A stretch of DNA of 59,445 nucleotides from Candidatus Blautia stercoravium. GTDB taxonomy: Bacteria; Bacillota; Clostridia; Lachnospirales; Lachnospiraceae. Each line of letters starts with the position of its first letter. The stretch's first letter is position 1. Under the pieces are notes generated by a model. That model made no database searches and was not told where the DNA came from. It worked only from the letters and a program-made list of their open reading frames with translations. Location of the stretch: assembly GCA_019114495.1 (NCBI GenBank), contig DXFK01000187.1, positions 1 to 59,445 on the forward strand. Reading direction: 5' to 3'. A program made the translations under genes and the position numbers. Shown one piece after another: positions 27,263 through 35,436 of this stretch.

Positions 27263-27599
27263 CGATACTGGAAGAGAACCTGTCATCACGGGACGGATAC
27301 TTTTCCGTTTTCTATTAGCGTGCTTTCGAGAATGGGCTTTTAAAACATCCTTAACAAGCAGTTCCATTTCGTTGTTTCATTCTCCTGCTTCCTGATAGGA
27401 CAAAACGAGTATATCATACGTATCTATAAGAAGTTTATTCCATCTTTCATGAAATTCAGTCGTTAGAACCCTCTATTTCCGTACTTGCGGATTTTTTTCT
27501 GAAGTTTTTCATCCATATCCAGCAGGTTGTGGACAAGGATCCGTTGTTCAGGGGACGGCCAATCGATTTCTTATACAGCTCTGTCACCCTAATATACAA
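27263..27599. other. Non-coding stretch, probably decayed sequence
   Basis: No open frame of useful length and no clear RNA. A minus-strand piece around 27503-27555 reads LVHNLLDMDEKLQKKIRKYGNRGF before a stop and may be a gene end I cannot identify. Confidence 0.35.
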
Positions 27600-27869
27600 T
27601 CACATAAGCAACGCATTCTCGTTTGGAAAAGACCCTTTCTTTTTCCCCTTAGGCGGTTTTATTTTGGGTAAAAGGTTTTTGGGAGAAAGGTTGTTGGAGT
27701 CATCCTGACAGACGTGGGAAAAGAAATCATAAAAAGTCCCGACACCGGGAATGTCCCCGAAAGGGAATCCGCTGCGGGAGCTATGGCTTGGAGAAGAATG
27801 CAGCGGAAGGAAAAGGGTGATTTTATCCAGAAATTTGTGAAAAAATCCTGTTTTGAAACGAAGCGGCAT
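27600..27869 (-). pseudogene. Transposase N-terminal remnant
   Basis: On the minus strand the frame reads SGFPFGDIPGVGTFYDFF, then NNLSPKNLLPKIKPPKGKKKG. This resembles the N-terminal region of a DDE transposase family common in Lachnospiraceae, where a 'GxxxxDxPGVGTFYDFF' stretch is followed by a Pro/Lys-rich linker. The catalytic domain is missing and the upstream part is not family-like, so it is a fragment. It lies just before the GPH transporter and marks a junction. Confidence 0.55.
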
Positions 27870-27914
27870 GTTAGGATAAGGTCAGAAAAAATGAGTTTCG
27901 AAAGGAGAAGTAAG

Positions 27915-29327
27915 ATGGAAAAAATCAAAAGAAAATTCGGGATCCGCGATCAGATCGGATACGTATTTGGTGACCTGGGGGGAAGTATGATCAATCTTTA
28001 TATTGATATGTATATTCTGACCTTCTGTACGTATATTCTCGGAATCAGCGCAAAATGGATGGCAGGACTGTTTCTGTTTTCAAAAATATGGGATGCAGTC
28101 AATGACCCGCTGATCGGCTCTCTGCCTGACCGGTTCATGATCGGAAAATCAGGTGACAAATTCAAGCCGTTTATAAGAATTGCAATGATTCCCCTGGCAG
28201 TGTCGGTGCTGCTGTGTTTTGCCGATGTTTCGGGATGGAATATGACAATGAAGCACCTGTGGGTTGCTGCTTCCTATCTGTTGTATGGAATGAGTTACAC
28301 AGGAACGTCCATGCCGTACGGTGCAATGGCATCTGTCATTACGCGGGATCCAGAGGAAAGAACAAAGCTGTCCAGAGCCAGAAGTCTTGGAGGAACAGCA
28401 GTCGGTGTTATCTTTCTGCCGATTGTTCCCACTCTGATCTGGAACGAAGACCAGTCGCCGAATGCACAGGGGTATTTTCTTCTTGCAGTTGTGGCATGTG
28501 CTGCCAGCCTGATCTTTTATCTTCTGCTTCTGGCATTTACGACTGAGCGTTATTCGACACCGGAGGCAGCAAAAAAGGAAAGTCGTATAGACGAAAAGAA
28601 CAGCAGAAATTACAGATTTACCGATGTGCTGAAAGATTCTGTAAAAAACCGTCCGCTGATAGGTGTGATGATTGCATCGCTTGGAAACTGTGTGGCATCC
28701 GCATCGCTTGGTTCCATGGGAAGTTATCTGTACAAGGAATTCTACCATACACCAAAGGTTATGGCGCTTACCTCCATTATCAGTATACCGGCGCTGGTAG
28801 TATGTTTTCCTCTGGTTCCGAAACTGGCAAAGAGATTTGGAAAGCGTAAAGTCATTATCTGCGGTGCGGCGTACAATATGATTTTCGCATTTCTCCTGTT
28901 TCTGTTTCCGATTACAAATCCGTATCTCTATATGGTACTGTCCACCGTCTCCAACTGCGGACAGACAGTGTTTATGATGCTGATATGGGCATTTGTGTCA
29001 GACTGTATTGATTACCAGGAATATAAGACGAATATGCGGGGAGACGGGACCCTGTATTCTATCTATACGTTCAGCAGAAAAATCGGAACATCCATTACCC
29101 ACAGCGGCGCCACTTATATGCTGGCTGCTCTTGGATATGTATCGGGGGTTCAGTCTCAGGCTGCAGGTGTGGGAGATGCGATTAGGGGAATGATTACATT
29201 GATGCCGGTCATTGCCTGTGTGATTGAGCTGATTGGAATTGGTCTGGTTTATAATCTGTCAAAGCAGAAGACAGAAGAAGTCTATGCGGAGATTACCAAA
29301 ATACGTGCACAAGAGGAGGAAGCTTAA
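27915..29327 (+). CDS. GPH-family (MelB-like) glycoside:cation symporter
   Basis: A 470-residue membrane protein with about twelve helices. It begins KFGIRDQIGYVFGDLGGSM, the usual start of GPH/MelB carriers, and has FSKIWDAVNDPLIGSLPDRF, whose aspartates belong to the cation/sugar site, and a later DCIDYQEYKTNMRGDGTLYS loop typical of the family. The frame is open from 27714, but ATG 27915 has AAAGGAGA ten bases upstream. The carboxylesterase starts directly after its stop, so the two are co-transcribed. It likely imports a short oligosaccharide for the following esterase, GH2 and GH38 enzymes; specificity is inferred. Confidence 0.92.
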   Translation: MEKIKRKFGIRDQIGYVFGDLGGSMINLYIDMYILTFCTYILGISAKWMAGLFLFSKIWDAVNDPLIGSLPDRFMIGKSGDKFKPFIRIAMIPLAVSVLLCFADVSGWNMTMKHLWVAASYLLYGMSYTGTSMPYGAMASVITRDPEERTKLSRARSLGGTAVGVIFLPIVPTLIWNEDQSPNAQGYFLLAVVACAASLIFYLLLLAFTTERYSTPEAAKKESRIDEKNSRNYRFTDVLKDSVKNRPLIGVMIASLGNCVASASLGSMGSYLYKEFYHTPKVMALTSIISIPALVVCFPLVPKLAKRFGKRKVIICGAAYNMIFAFLLFLFPITNPYLYMVLSTVSNCGQTVFMMLIWAFVSDCIDYQEYKTNMRGDGTLYSIYTFSRKIGTSITHSGATYMLAALGYVSGVQSQAAGVGDAIRGMITLMPVIACVIELIGIGLVYNLSKQKTEEVYAEITKIRAQEEEA

Positions 29328-30626
29328 TTGAAAAAAATCATTCTTAATACCCCCGCAGGGACGATTAGAGGAATGGAAGATGAAGAGGGAATCCAGCGTT
29401 TTGCCGGTGTACGTTACGCATATGCCGGCCGATGGGAATATCCGCGGCAGGCAGGAGCCTGGGAAGGAATTTACGAGGCCGATGAATTCGGTCCGGCATC
29501 TTATCAGAACCGGGCATTCCGGGCTGAGTCTGATGAGAATTTCTATTACAGAGAATTCCGGAAGGGGGAGGTCTACACGTACAGTGAAGATTGTTTTTTT
29601 CTGAATATCTGGAAACCTGCCATCTGTCAGGAGGCGCCTGTTATTCTGTACATTCACGGCGGTGCCTTTCAGGGCGGCTGTGGAAACGAAAAACATTTCA
29701 GTGGCGAGGCATATGCCCGAAAGGGAATTATTTTTATTACCTGTAATTACAGACTGGGAGTTCTCGGATTCTGTTCTCTGCCGGAACTTGCAGAAAGAGA
29801 CGGACATACCGGAAATTACGGTCTGTACGACCAGCTGACGGCGCTGAAATGGGTTAGAGAAAATATCCGTGCATTTGGAGGAGATCCGGAACGCATCACT
29901 TTAATGGGGCAGTCTGCAGGAGCGATGAGTGTACAGCATCACTGTCTGTCCCCGCTGTCGCGCGGTTTCATGTCTTCCGCAGTTATGACAAGCGGAGGAG
30001 GGATTCCGGAAACATTTGGAAATTATTATCGTGTGGAAGAAACCTGGGATTTCTGGAAAAAGGTGATGAATTCTTTGGGGAACGGCTTGGAAGACTGGCT
30101 TTCGGTTCCGGTACAGAAATTGTTTGCAGCGGCAGGAAGAGAAGCATGGCAGACGGAAAACGGAATTCAGTATCTGATGCCGGTGCTGGACGGAGAGTTT
30201 ATTGTATGTACGCCTGAAGAAATGAAAACGCAGAAAAGGCAGGCCCGAATTCCCTATCTGATGGGAAGCACGAAGGATGATATGCTTGAGAACGTGCTGG
30301 ATGAGATGGCGCGAGAATGGGCGCTGCTACAGGAGAAACAGGGTATGGTTCCGTCTTACTGTTTTCGTTTTGACAGAAATCTTCCGGGGGACGATAAAGG
30401 TGCGTGGCATTCCAGTGAACTCTGGTATACCCTTGGAACGCTGGGGCGATGCTGGCGTCCGATGACAGAATGGGATTATAAAATCTCAGACACTCTGGTT
30501 TCCTTTATTAGTAATTTTGTACGGACAGGAAATCCAAACGGAGAGGGTCTTCCGGTATGGGAGGCGGCAAAAAAAGGAGACCACAGAGTATTTGTGGTGG
30601 ATGATGAGACAATGGAAATGAAATAA
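29328..30626 (+). CDS. Type-B carboxylesterase, TTG start
   Basis: A 432-residue alpha/beta hydrolase. Oxyanion hole in YIHGGAFQGG, nucleophile serine in LMGQSAGAMS, and the family EDCFFLNIW and GNYGLYDQLTALKWVRENI motifs; the acidic residue and histidine lie in the C-terminal third (AWHSSELWYTLG carries a likely histidine). No signal peptide. The start is TTG at 29328, directly after the transporter stop, eight bases behind AGGAGG (29314-29319); no ATG fits. It may remove acyl groups from an imported glycan or act on a xenobiotic ester. Substrate unknown. Confidence 0.88.
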   Translation: MKKIILNTPAGTIRGMEDEEGIQRFAGVRYAYAGRWEYPRQAGAWEGIYEADEFGPASYQNRAFRAESDENFYYREFRKGEVYTYSEDCFFLNIWKPAICQEAPVILYIHGGAFQGGCGNEKHFSGEAYARKGIIFITCNYRLGVLGFCSLPELAERDGHTGNYGLYDQLTALKWVRENIRAFGGDPERITLMGQSAGAMSVQHHCLSPLSRGFMSSAVMTSGGGIPETFGNYYRVEETWDFWKKVMNSLGNGLEDWLSVPVQKLFAAAGREAWQTENGIQYLMPVLDGEFIVCTPEEMKTQKRQARIPYLMGSTKDDMLENVLDEMAREWALLQEKQGMVPSYCFRFDRNLPGDDKGAWHSSELWYTLGTLGRCWRPMTEWDYKISDTLVSFISNFVRTGNPNGEGLPVWEAAKKGDHRVFVVDDETMEMK

Positions 30627-30637
30627 GGTTCTCAAGA

Positions 30638-30668
30638 CAGAGCAGACACGGAAAATCCGGCTGCTCTG
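30638..30668 (+). terminator. Stem-loop between convergent genes
   Basis: CAGAGCAG (30638-30645) pairs with CTGCTCTG (30661-30668) over a 15-base loop, between the esterase stop and the AraC gene stop at 30670. No T-run follows on the plus strand, so it is a weak candidate. Confidence 0.4.
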
Positions 30669-30669
30669 C

Positions 30670-31866
30670 TCATATTCTGTACTGTTTCCGGTATTCTGCC
30701 GGTGTCTTTCCGAAGGTTTTCCGGAAAACACGGGAAAAGTAATTGGAGTCTGAAATGCCGACCAGGGAACTGATCTGACTGATCTGCAGATCAGTTCCGA
30801 TGAGAAAGCGGCAGGCATGTTCTAGACGAATTTTTCGGAGATAATGCATCGGAGTAGCACCTATTTCAATTCGAAAGACCGAAATGAGATGGTTGGGACT
30901 GACATTCAGTTCATCGCAGAGCATCTGCAGAGAAATATCCTGCGTATAAAAATAGTCCAGATACTCTTTGGCGCTGAGTACGAGATTGCTGCAGCCGGAG
31001 GTCTGTTTTTCACGGATTGCATCACAGAACTGTCGGATGGTTTTCTGTGTATGCTGGATGATTTCTCCGGTGGATGAAGACTGAAATACGGCAATTGTAT
31101 GCTGACCCGAAAGGAGATCGATGGTAAGGGCAGGAAGTCCCGCCTGAAACGCCGCGATGCGGATCATGGTACGGACAATTGCGGCGCCGATACGTTCTCG
31201 CTGCAGCTGATCCGTCTGCTTCAGATAGGCAACGGACTGATGCATGTTATGAAAATTATGGATGGCGGCATGTGCGTTTCCCTCCATAAGGTTATTCATG
31301 AAATGTTGTTCTATCTGGTAGCGATTCTGAATCAGACCACCATAATTTTCTTGATAATGTTCACTTTCATAGTCTTTTATGCCCGTGTCGTAGGTATGGC
31401 CTCCGATTTCAATTACCTTTCTGGATTCTGTGAGAGGATCGGAGACGCAAAGGACAGCATGCAGGATGCGAAGGACTGTCTGTTCCGAAAGATTCGGAAC
31501 AGTACTGCGCAGAGTTTGTATTGTGCTGACGGAAATCCCACGGTATTTTGTGCCTGAGAGCATATGGTGACATTCCAGTCGGGACTGGATTCTGGTCACG
31601 AAAGGGCCAAGCACAACCGGGATACTGCCGATACAGAGAAGCATGTGGTGAATCTGCAGTTCATCGATAATGTGAAGGCAGTTGTCATCCCGGCACAGAG
31701 CGGTCAGTTCGGAGAACTTTTCGGCGGAAAAGAAGTGCTGCAGAGAAGATTCCGCGGAGGAAGCGAAAAATCGGTTCTGAGCTTCTGGGGTATCAAGAAC
31801 TGCAGAGCTGATGCCGTACAGTTCCGCTGCCATGTGCAGCGAGGTTTTTAGAGCGGTTAAGTCCAT
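30670..31866 (-). CDS. AraC-family regulator next to the GH2 gene
   Basis: A 398-residue regulator. The N-terminal 260 residues are a sensor domain without membrane helices (it starts MDLTALKTSLHMAAELYGIS and includes IHHMLLCIGSIPVVLGPF), somewhat like PocR-type or YesN-associated sensors. The C-terminal end has helix-turn-helix motifs MLCDELNVSPNHLISVFRIEIG and ISSLVGISDSNYFSRVFRKTFG, then KTPAEYRKQYRI. Start ATG 31866 with AAGGAG upstream. It diverges from the GH2 gene at 32019 and converges on the esterase gene, so it probably controls the GH2 gene and perhaps the transporter. Ligand unknown. Confidence 0.88.
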   Translation of the reverse strand: MDLTALKTSLHMAAELYGISSAVLDTPEAQNRFFASSAESSLQHFFSAEKFSELTALCRDDNCLHIIDELQIHHMLLCIGSIPVVLGPFVTRIQSRLECHHMLSGTKYRGISVSTIQTLRSTVPNLSEQTVLRILHAVLCVSDPLTESRKVIEIGGHTYDTGIKDYESEHYQENYGGLIQNRYQIEQHFMNNLMEGNAHAAIHNFHNMHQSVAYLKQTDQLQRERIGAAIVRTMIRIAAFQAGLPALTIDLLSGQHTIAVFQSSSTGEIIQHTQKTIRQFCDAIREKQTSGCSNLVLSAKEYLDYFYTQDISLQMLCDELNVSPNHLISVFRIEIGATPMHYLRKIRLEHACRFLIGTDLQISQISSLVGISDSNYFSRVFRKTFGKTPAEYRKQYRI

Positions 31867-32018
31867 GGGCAGGTACTCCTTGTAATAATAAAAATGTCTG
31901 GGATCCTGACAGACGCAGGATGTATAAGGCTATTGTATCATTTTTCGGAAAAAATGTCAGTTGTGGAAATATAAAAAAGAAAATCCGTAAAGGAAATTGG
32001 CTGTAACAGGAGGTAAGT
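31867..32018. promoter_or_regulatory. Divergent AraC / GH2 promoter region with a small palindrome
   Basis: 152 bases. GTCTG (31895-31899) and CAGAC (31909-31913) form an inverted pair in TGTCTGGGATCCTGACAGAC. The AT-rich stretch ATATAAAAAAG before the GH2 gene may hold a -10. No strong consensus promoter is seen. Confidence 0.35.
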
Positions 32019-34244
32019 ATGAAAAAAATTTGTATTAGCAGTAACTGGAATTTTTCCACGCCGGAGGAAAGTGGAAAGGAACAGACGGTAGATCTGCCGC
32101 ATACCTGGTATCTGGATGAAAAGCAGTACCGAGGACAGGCGGTCTACAGGAAACATATCATTCTAGATGCGTTATGCCCGGGAAACCTGTGGGAAAGCAG
32201 GACCCTGTTTCTTGAAATTGAAGCGGCGGATCATACGGTAAGGGCTGTGGTAAACGGAAAGGAGATCGGTCTGCACAAAGGCGGTTATTCCACAGTTCAT
32301 TTTGAGATCCCGTCCGACTGTGTCTGCGGGGACGGTTTTGACCTGGAACTGCATGTGGACAACCGTGCAGGGGATGAGGTCTCTCCGCTGGCAGGCGATT
32401 TTACCGTGTTCGGAGGATTGTATCGGGGCGTGAATCTGCTGCTGGCGGAAAAGACGCATTTCGATTATCTCTATTACGGAACGGACGGCGTGATTGTGCA
32501 CACATCTGTCGATGAAGAGGGTCAGGGGATACTGAAGATCGAACCGCATGTGGTCTGTGCGGAACCGGAAAACAGTGTTACCGTCCGATATACAGTGCTG
32601 GATCAGGAAGGAAATGTTGTATCATCAGAAACAGGAAACGGACAGGAGACGGTTTCCATGAGGCTGAAAGAAATTCAATTGTGGAACGGCAAAGAGGATC
32701 TCTGCCTTTATACGGTGCGGGCGGAACTGATATGTGAGAATATGTGTGTGGACAGGGTGGAGAAGACGGTGGGCTTCCGGGCAATCCACTTGGACAGCAG
32801 GGAAGGGTTTTATCTCAACGGTGAGCACCTGTTTCTGCGTGGAGTGGCTAAGCATCAGGATTCTGCGGGCTGCTTCTCTGCGGTGACGGAAAGGGAGATC
32901 GACCGGGACTTTGAGTTGGTCTGTGAGATTGGTGCCAATGCCGTCCGTCTGTCCCATTATCAGCATTCGCAGCATACGTATGACATCTGTGACAGAGAAG
33001 GCTATGTGGTCTGGGCGGAAATTCCTATGCTGAAGATGACAGAGAAGAAAGAGACGATGGATAATGCTACCCAGCAGCTGAAGGAACTGATTTTGCAGAA
33101 TATTCATCACCCCTCGATCTGTTTCTGGGGAATTCAGAATGAGATCGGCATGTTCCGCGATGCGCCGTATATTCACAGAAATGTATCGGAACTGTATGAA
33201 ATCGCAAAAAAACTGGATCCGGACCGGATTGTGACCTGTGCAAATCTTTATCCGATGAAGAGTAAGAGTATGCTCAACCGGCTTACAGATATGGTGGGGT
33301 ATAATATCTATTTCGGCTGGTATTACGGAAAGATGCAGGATTACGGAACGTTTCTGGACCGGATGCATCAGGAGCTTCCACAGGTGCCGCTGGGAATCAG
33401 CGAATACGGCGTGGATGCGCAGACGTGGCTTCATTCGGAAACGCCTATGGTTAAAGACTATTCTGAAGAATTCCAGTCGCTGTTTCATGAGACCGTATAC
33501 CCCATGTTTGAACAGAGAAACTATCTTTGGGGAAGCTTTGTCTGGAACATGTTTGATTTTTCAAGTTCTCGGAGGGATGAAGGGGGCCAGAAATACAGAA
33601 ATACCAAAGGACTTGTCACTTATGACCGAAAAACCAGAAAGGATGCGTTTTATTACTATAAGGCCAGGTGGTCGGAAGAACCGTTTCTCCATATCTGTGA
33701 GCAGAGGTTTGTGAAGCGGGCCTCCGACAGGATAAAAGTCCGAGTGTACACAAATCTGAAGAAGGTGGAGCTGAGGTTTTCCGGACAGGGACCGGTTCTG
33801 GGAGAAAACGATGGAAACGGAACGGTTCTTTTTGAAAATCTTCCGCTGGAAAAGGGAAAAAATCTGTTTACGGTTACAGGGTACACAGAAGGGGGAACAC
33901 TGCTGAAGGAACAGGCAGTCTTTGAGAGAACCGAGACACCGGAACCATCCTATGTGCTGCCGGATAGCCATGCGGGAGAAACTGTACAAAACTGGTTCCT
34001 GGAAGAAGAAGGGGTGGATCTGGATCAGTATTTTTCTGTTCAGGACAGAGCGGAAGATCTAATGGAAAATGAGGAGTGCCGCAGGATTCTCGGGAAATAT
34101 CTGCCGGAGGTCACAGAACTTCTGGAGAAAGAGATCATTCCGCTGGGATTGTCGCTGAACAGTATCATCAGTCACAGTAAAAAAGAGGGGCAGAGCATCG
34201 ATGTCCGGGCGCTGAACGGGGAACTGATGCGGGTTGCAAAATAA
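32019..34244 (+). CDS. GH2 glycosidase (beta-galactosidase type)
   Basis: A 741-residue retaining beta-glycosidase. Order: sugar-binding jelly roll (about 15-170, with TVDLPHTWYLD), immunoglobulin-like domain (about 175-270), TIM barrel (about 275-560) and a C-terminal beta region with an extra helical tail. The acid/base is E375 in FWGIQNEIG and the nucleophile E462 in GISEYGVD. GH2 includes beta-galactosidases, glucuronidases and mannosidases; the overall form suits a beta-galactosidase, but the loops are not decisive. No signal peptide. It diverges from an AraC gene and is followed, ten bases on, by the convergent ArsR-type gene. Confidence 0.92.
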   Translation: MKKICISSNWNFSTPEESGKEQTVDLPHTWYLDEKQYRGQAVYRKHIILDALCPGNLWESRTLFLEIEAADHTVRAVVNGKEIGLHKGGYSTVHFEIPSDCVCGDGFDLELHVDNRAGDEVSPLAGDFTVFGGLYRGVNLLLAEKTHFDYLYYGTDGVIVHTSVDEEGQGILKIEPHVVCAEPENSVTVRYTVLDQEGNVVSSETGNGQETVSMRLKEIQLWNGKEDLCLYTVRAELICENMCVDRVEKTVGFRAIHLDSREGFYLNGEHLFLRGVAKHQDSAGCFSAVTEREIDRDFELVCEIGANAVRLSHYQHSQHTYDICDREGYVVWAEIPMLKMTEKKETMDNATQQLKELILQNIHHPSICFWGIQNEIGMFRDAPYIHRNVSELYEIAKKLDPDRIVTCANLYPMKSKSMLNRLTDMVGYNIYFGWYYGKMQDYGTFLDRMHQELPQVPLGISEYGVDAQTWLHSETPMVKDYSEEFQSLFHETVYPMFEQRNYLWGSFVWNMFDFSSSRRDEGGQKYRNTKGLVTYDRKTRKDAFYYYKARWSEEPFLHICEQRFVKRASDRIKVRVYTNLKKVELRFSGQGPVLGENDGNGTVLFENLPLEKGKNLFTVTGYTEGGTLLKEQAVFERTETPEPSYVLPDSHAGETVQNWFLEEEGVDLDQYFSVQDRAEDLMENEECRRILGKYLPEVTELLEKEIIPLGLSLNSIISHSKKEGQSIDVRALNGELMRVAK

Positions 34245-34253
34245 GGGAGAAGC

Positions 34254-35174
34254 TCAGTAAGCAATGGTCAGAATCAGATCCTGACTGTAATCTCCGAAGT
34301 GTTTTCCGAAAAGATTGAAACCTCCGATGTACTGTGCATCGGGTTTGTTTCCGATTCTGACGGTGACATAGGAATGTTCCATCAGACGGAGATCACGGAT
34401 GGTGTGTTCTGAGAGCTTTCTGCCGTTTATATAGCAGCCGTCATGGGTGACTTCCCAGGTGGTCTGCAGACCATACTGGGAAGAACCGTCCAGAAGATCC
34501 GGCGGATTGAGCCTTCCCCGGCGAGCGCCGAAGTCCCCGGGACAGGTCCAGGTGCCGCATTCTGTTCCGTTGATCCAGAGGGTAATGTCGGATTTCCAGT
34601 CTTCACGGTAGCCGGGAGCTTCGGAACAGATTTCTGCGGAAAAGGACAGCTTTTTGGGCTGGCGGTTTCCGGGAACTCCGTTGGCGAATTTGTATTCCAC
34701 ATATCCGGAAGAAGACCACAGAAGACCTGCCTCCATCCGTTCCGGAAAGTAAAAGCAGTACTCCCTGTCTTCGTGGCCGATTGTTCCGCTTATGGAGCGT
34801 AGTCCGCAGGTGGGGGTGACGCGGCAGCTGCAGTAGGCCCCTACCGGCATTTCGGCGCTGAACAGTTCATCGATATCGACGTTTCGTTTTACCAGGTTAA
34901 TGGTGACATGGTCTGCACTGCGGGTGCACAGTTTCGTTGTTCCTCTGGTTCCCGGCTGCGTTTCCATTCGAATCAGACCTGCATCTTCCAGAAGCTTCAG
35001 ATGAAAAGCCGTGCTGGAAGCCGGCAGGTTCATTTTTTTTGCAATTTCTCCGATGATCATACTCTGCCCGTACAGAAGCTGTAGAATTTCCAGACGCACT
35101 TCCGAACTCAGTGCCTTGCCCAGAGCAGAGAGAGACTCCTTTTCTTCAATTTCATAATCTTTCAGTTTTGCCAT
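34254..35174 (-). CDS. ArsR-type winged-helix regulator fused to a large C-terminal domain
   Basis: A 306-residue protein. Residues about 12-95 are an ArsR-like winged helix (ALSSEVRLEILQLLYGQSMIIGEIAKKMNLPASSTAFHLKLLEDAGLI, split here by helices). Residues about 96-306 are a beta-rich, tryptophan/tyrosine/glycine-rich domain with paired cysteines (AYCSCRVTPTCGL) and no metal-site pattern of classic ArsR proteins. Similar fused regulators exist as uncharacterised families in Firmicutes. Standing between two GH2 genes and divergent from the GH2-GH38 operon, the C-terminal domain probably senses a sugar, so the protein would be a glycan-responsive repressor. Three matching palindromes lie upstream. 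Confidence 0.82.
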   Translation of the reverse strand: MAKLKDYEIEEKESLSALGKALSSEVRLEILQLLYGQSMIIGEIAKKMNLPASSTAFHLKLLEDAGLIRMETQPGTRGTTKLCTRSADHVTINLVKRNVDIDELFSAEMPVGAYCSCRVTPTCGLRSISGTIGHEDREYCFYFPERMEAGLLWSSSGYVEYKFANGVPGNRQPKKLSFSAEICSEAPGYREDWKSDITLWINGTECGTWTCPGDFGARRGRLNPPDLLDGSSQYGLQTTWEVTHDGCYINGRKLSEHTIRDLRLMEHSYVTVRIGNKPDAQYIGGFNLFGKHFGDYSQDLILTIAY

Positions 35175-35241
35175 GCAGCATTCTCGTTCCTTTCTCGTAA
35201 AATTACTTTTATTCTAGCACAGATACGAAAAAATAAAAAGT

Positions 35242-35257
35242 AACAGCAATACTGTTT
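35242..35257. promoter_or_regulatory. Palindromic operator box 1
   Basis: AACAGCAATACTGTTT, an imperfect palindrome (AACAG / CTGTT). It lies just upstream of the likely -10 TAGAAT (35216-35211, minus strand) of the ArsR-type gene, in or behind its -35, which fits autoregulation. Confidence 0.72.
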
Positions 35258-35282
35258 TTACAGGAGAAAAAACAGGAATAAA

Positions 35283-35298
35283 AACAGTAATACTGTTT
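35283..35298. promoter_or_regulatory. Palindromic operator box 2
   Basis: AACAGTAATACTGTTT, the closest to a perfect palindrome of the three boxes. It lies 41 bases (four helical turns) from box 1, start to start. Confidence 0.75.
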
Positions 35299-35346
35299 AA
35301 ACGGAAAAAACAATGTAAAAAATCATGCATAAATATTATAATATAG

Positions 35347-35374
35347 TTGACATGAAGTGTTTTATCGGTATAAT
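35347..35374 (+). promoter_or_regulatory. Consensus sigma-A promoter of the GH2-GH38 operon
   Basis: TTGACA (35347-35352), 16 bases, TATAAT (35369-35374), both perfect hexamers. Such a strong promoter is expected to need repression. Operator box 3 begins 12 bases after the -10. Confidence 0.88.
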
Positions 35375-35386
35375 CTACAGTAAAAG

Positions 35387-35402
35387 AACAGAAATGCTGT
35401 TT
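35387..35402. promoter_or_regulatory. Palindromic operator box 3
   Basis: AACAGAAATGCTGTTT, in the first transcribed bases of the GH2-GH38 operon. A repressor bound here would block initiation or early elongation. Confidence 0.75.
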
Positions 35403-35436
35403 ATAAAATGCAAAAACATGTACAGGGGTGAAAGGT

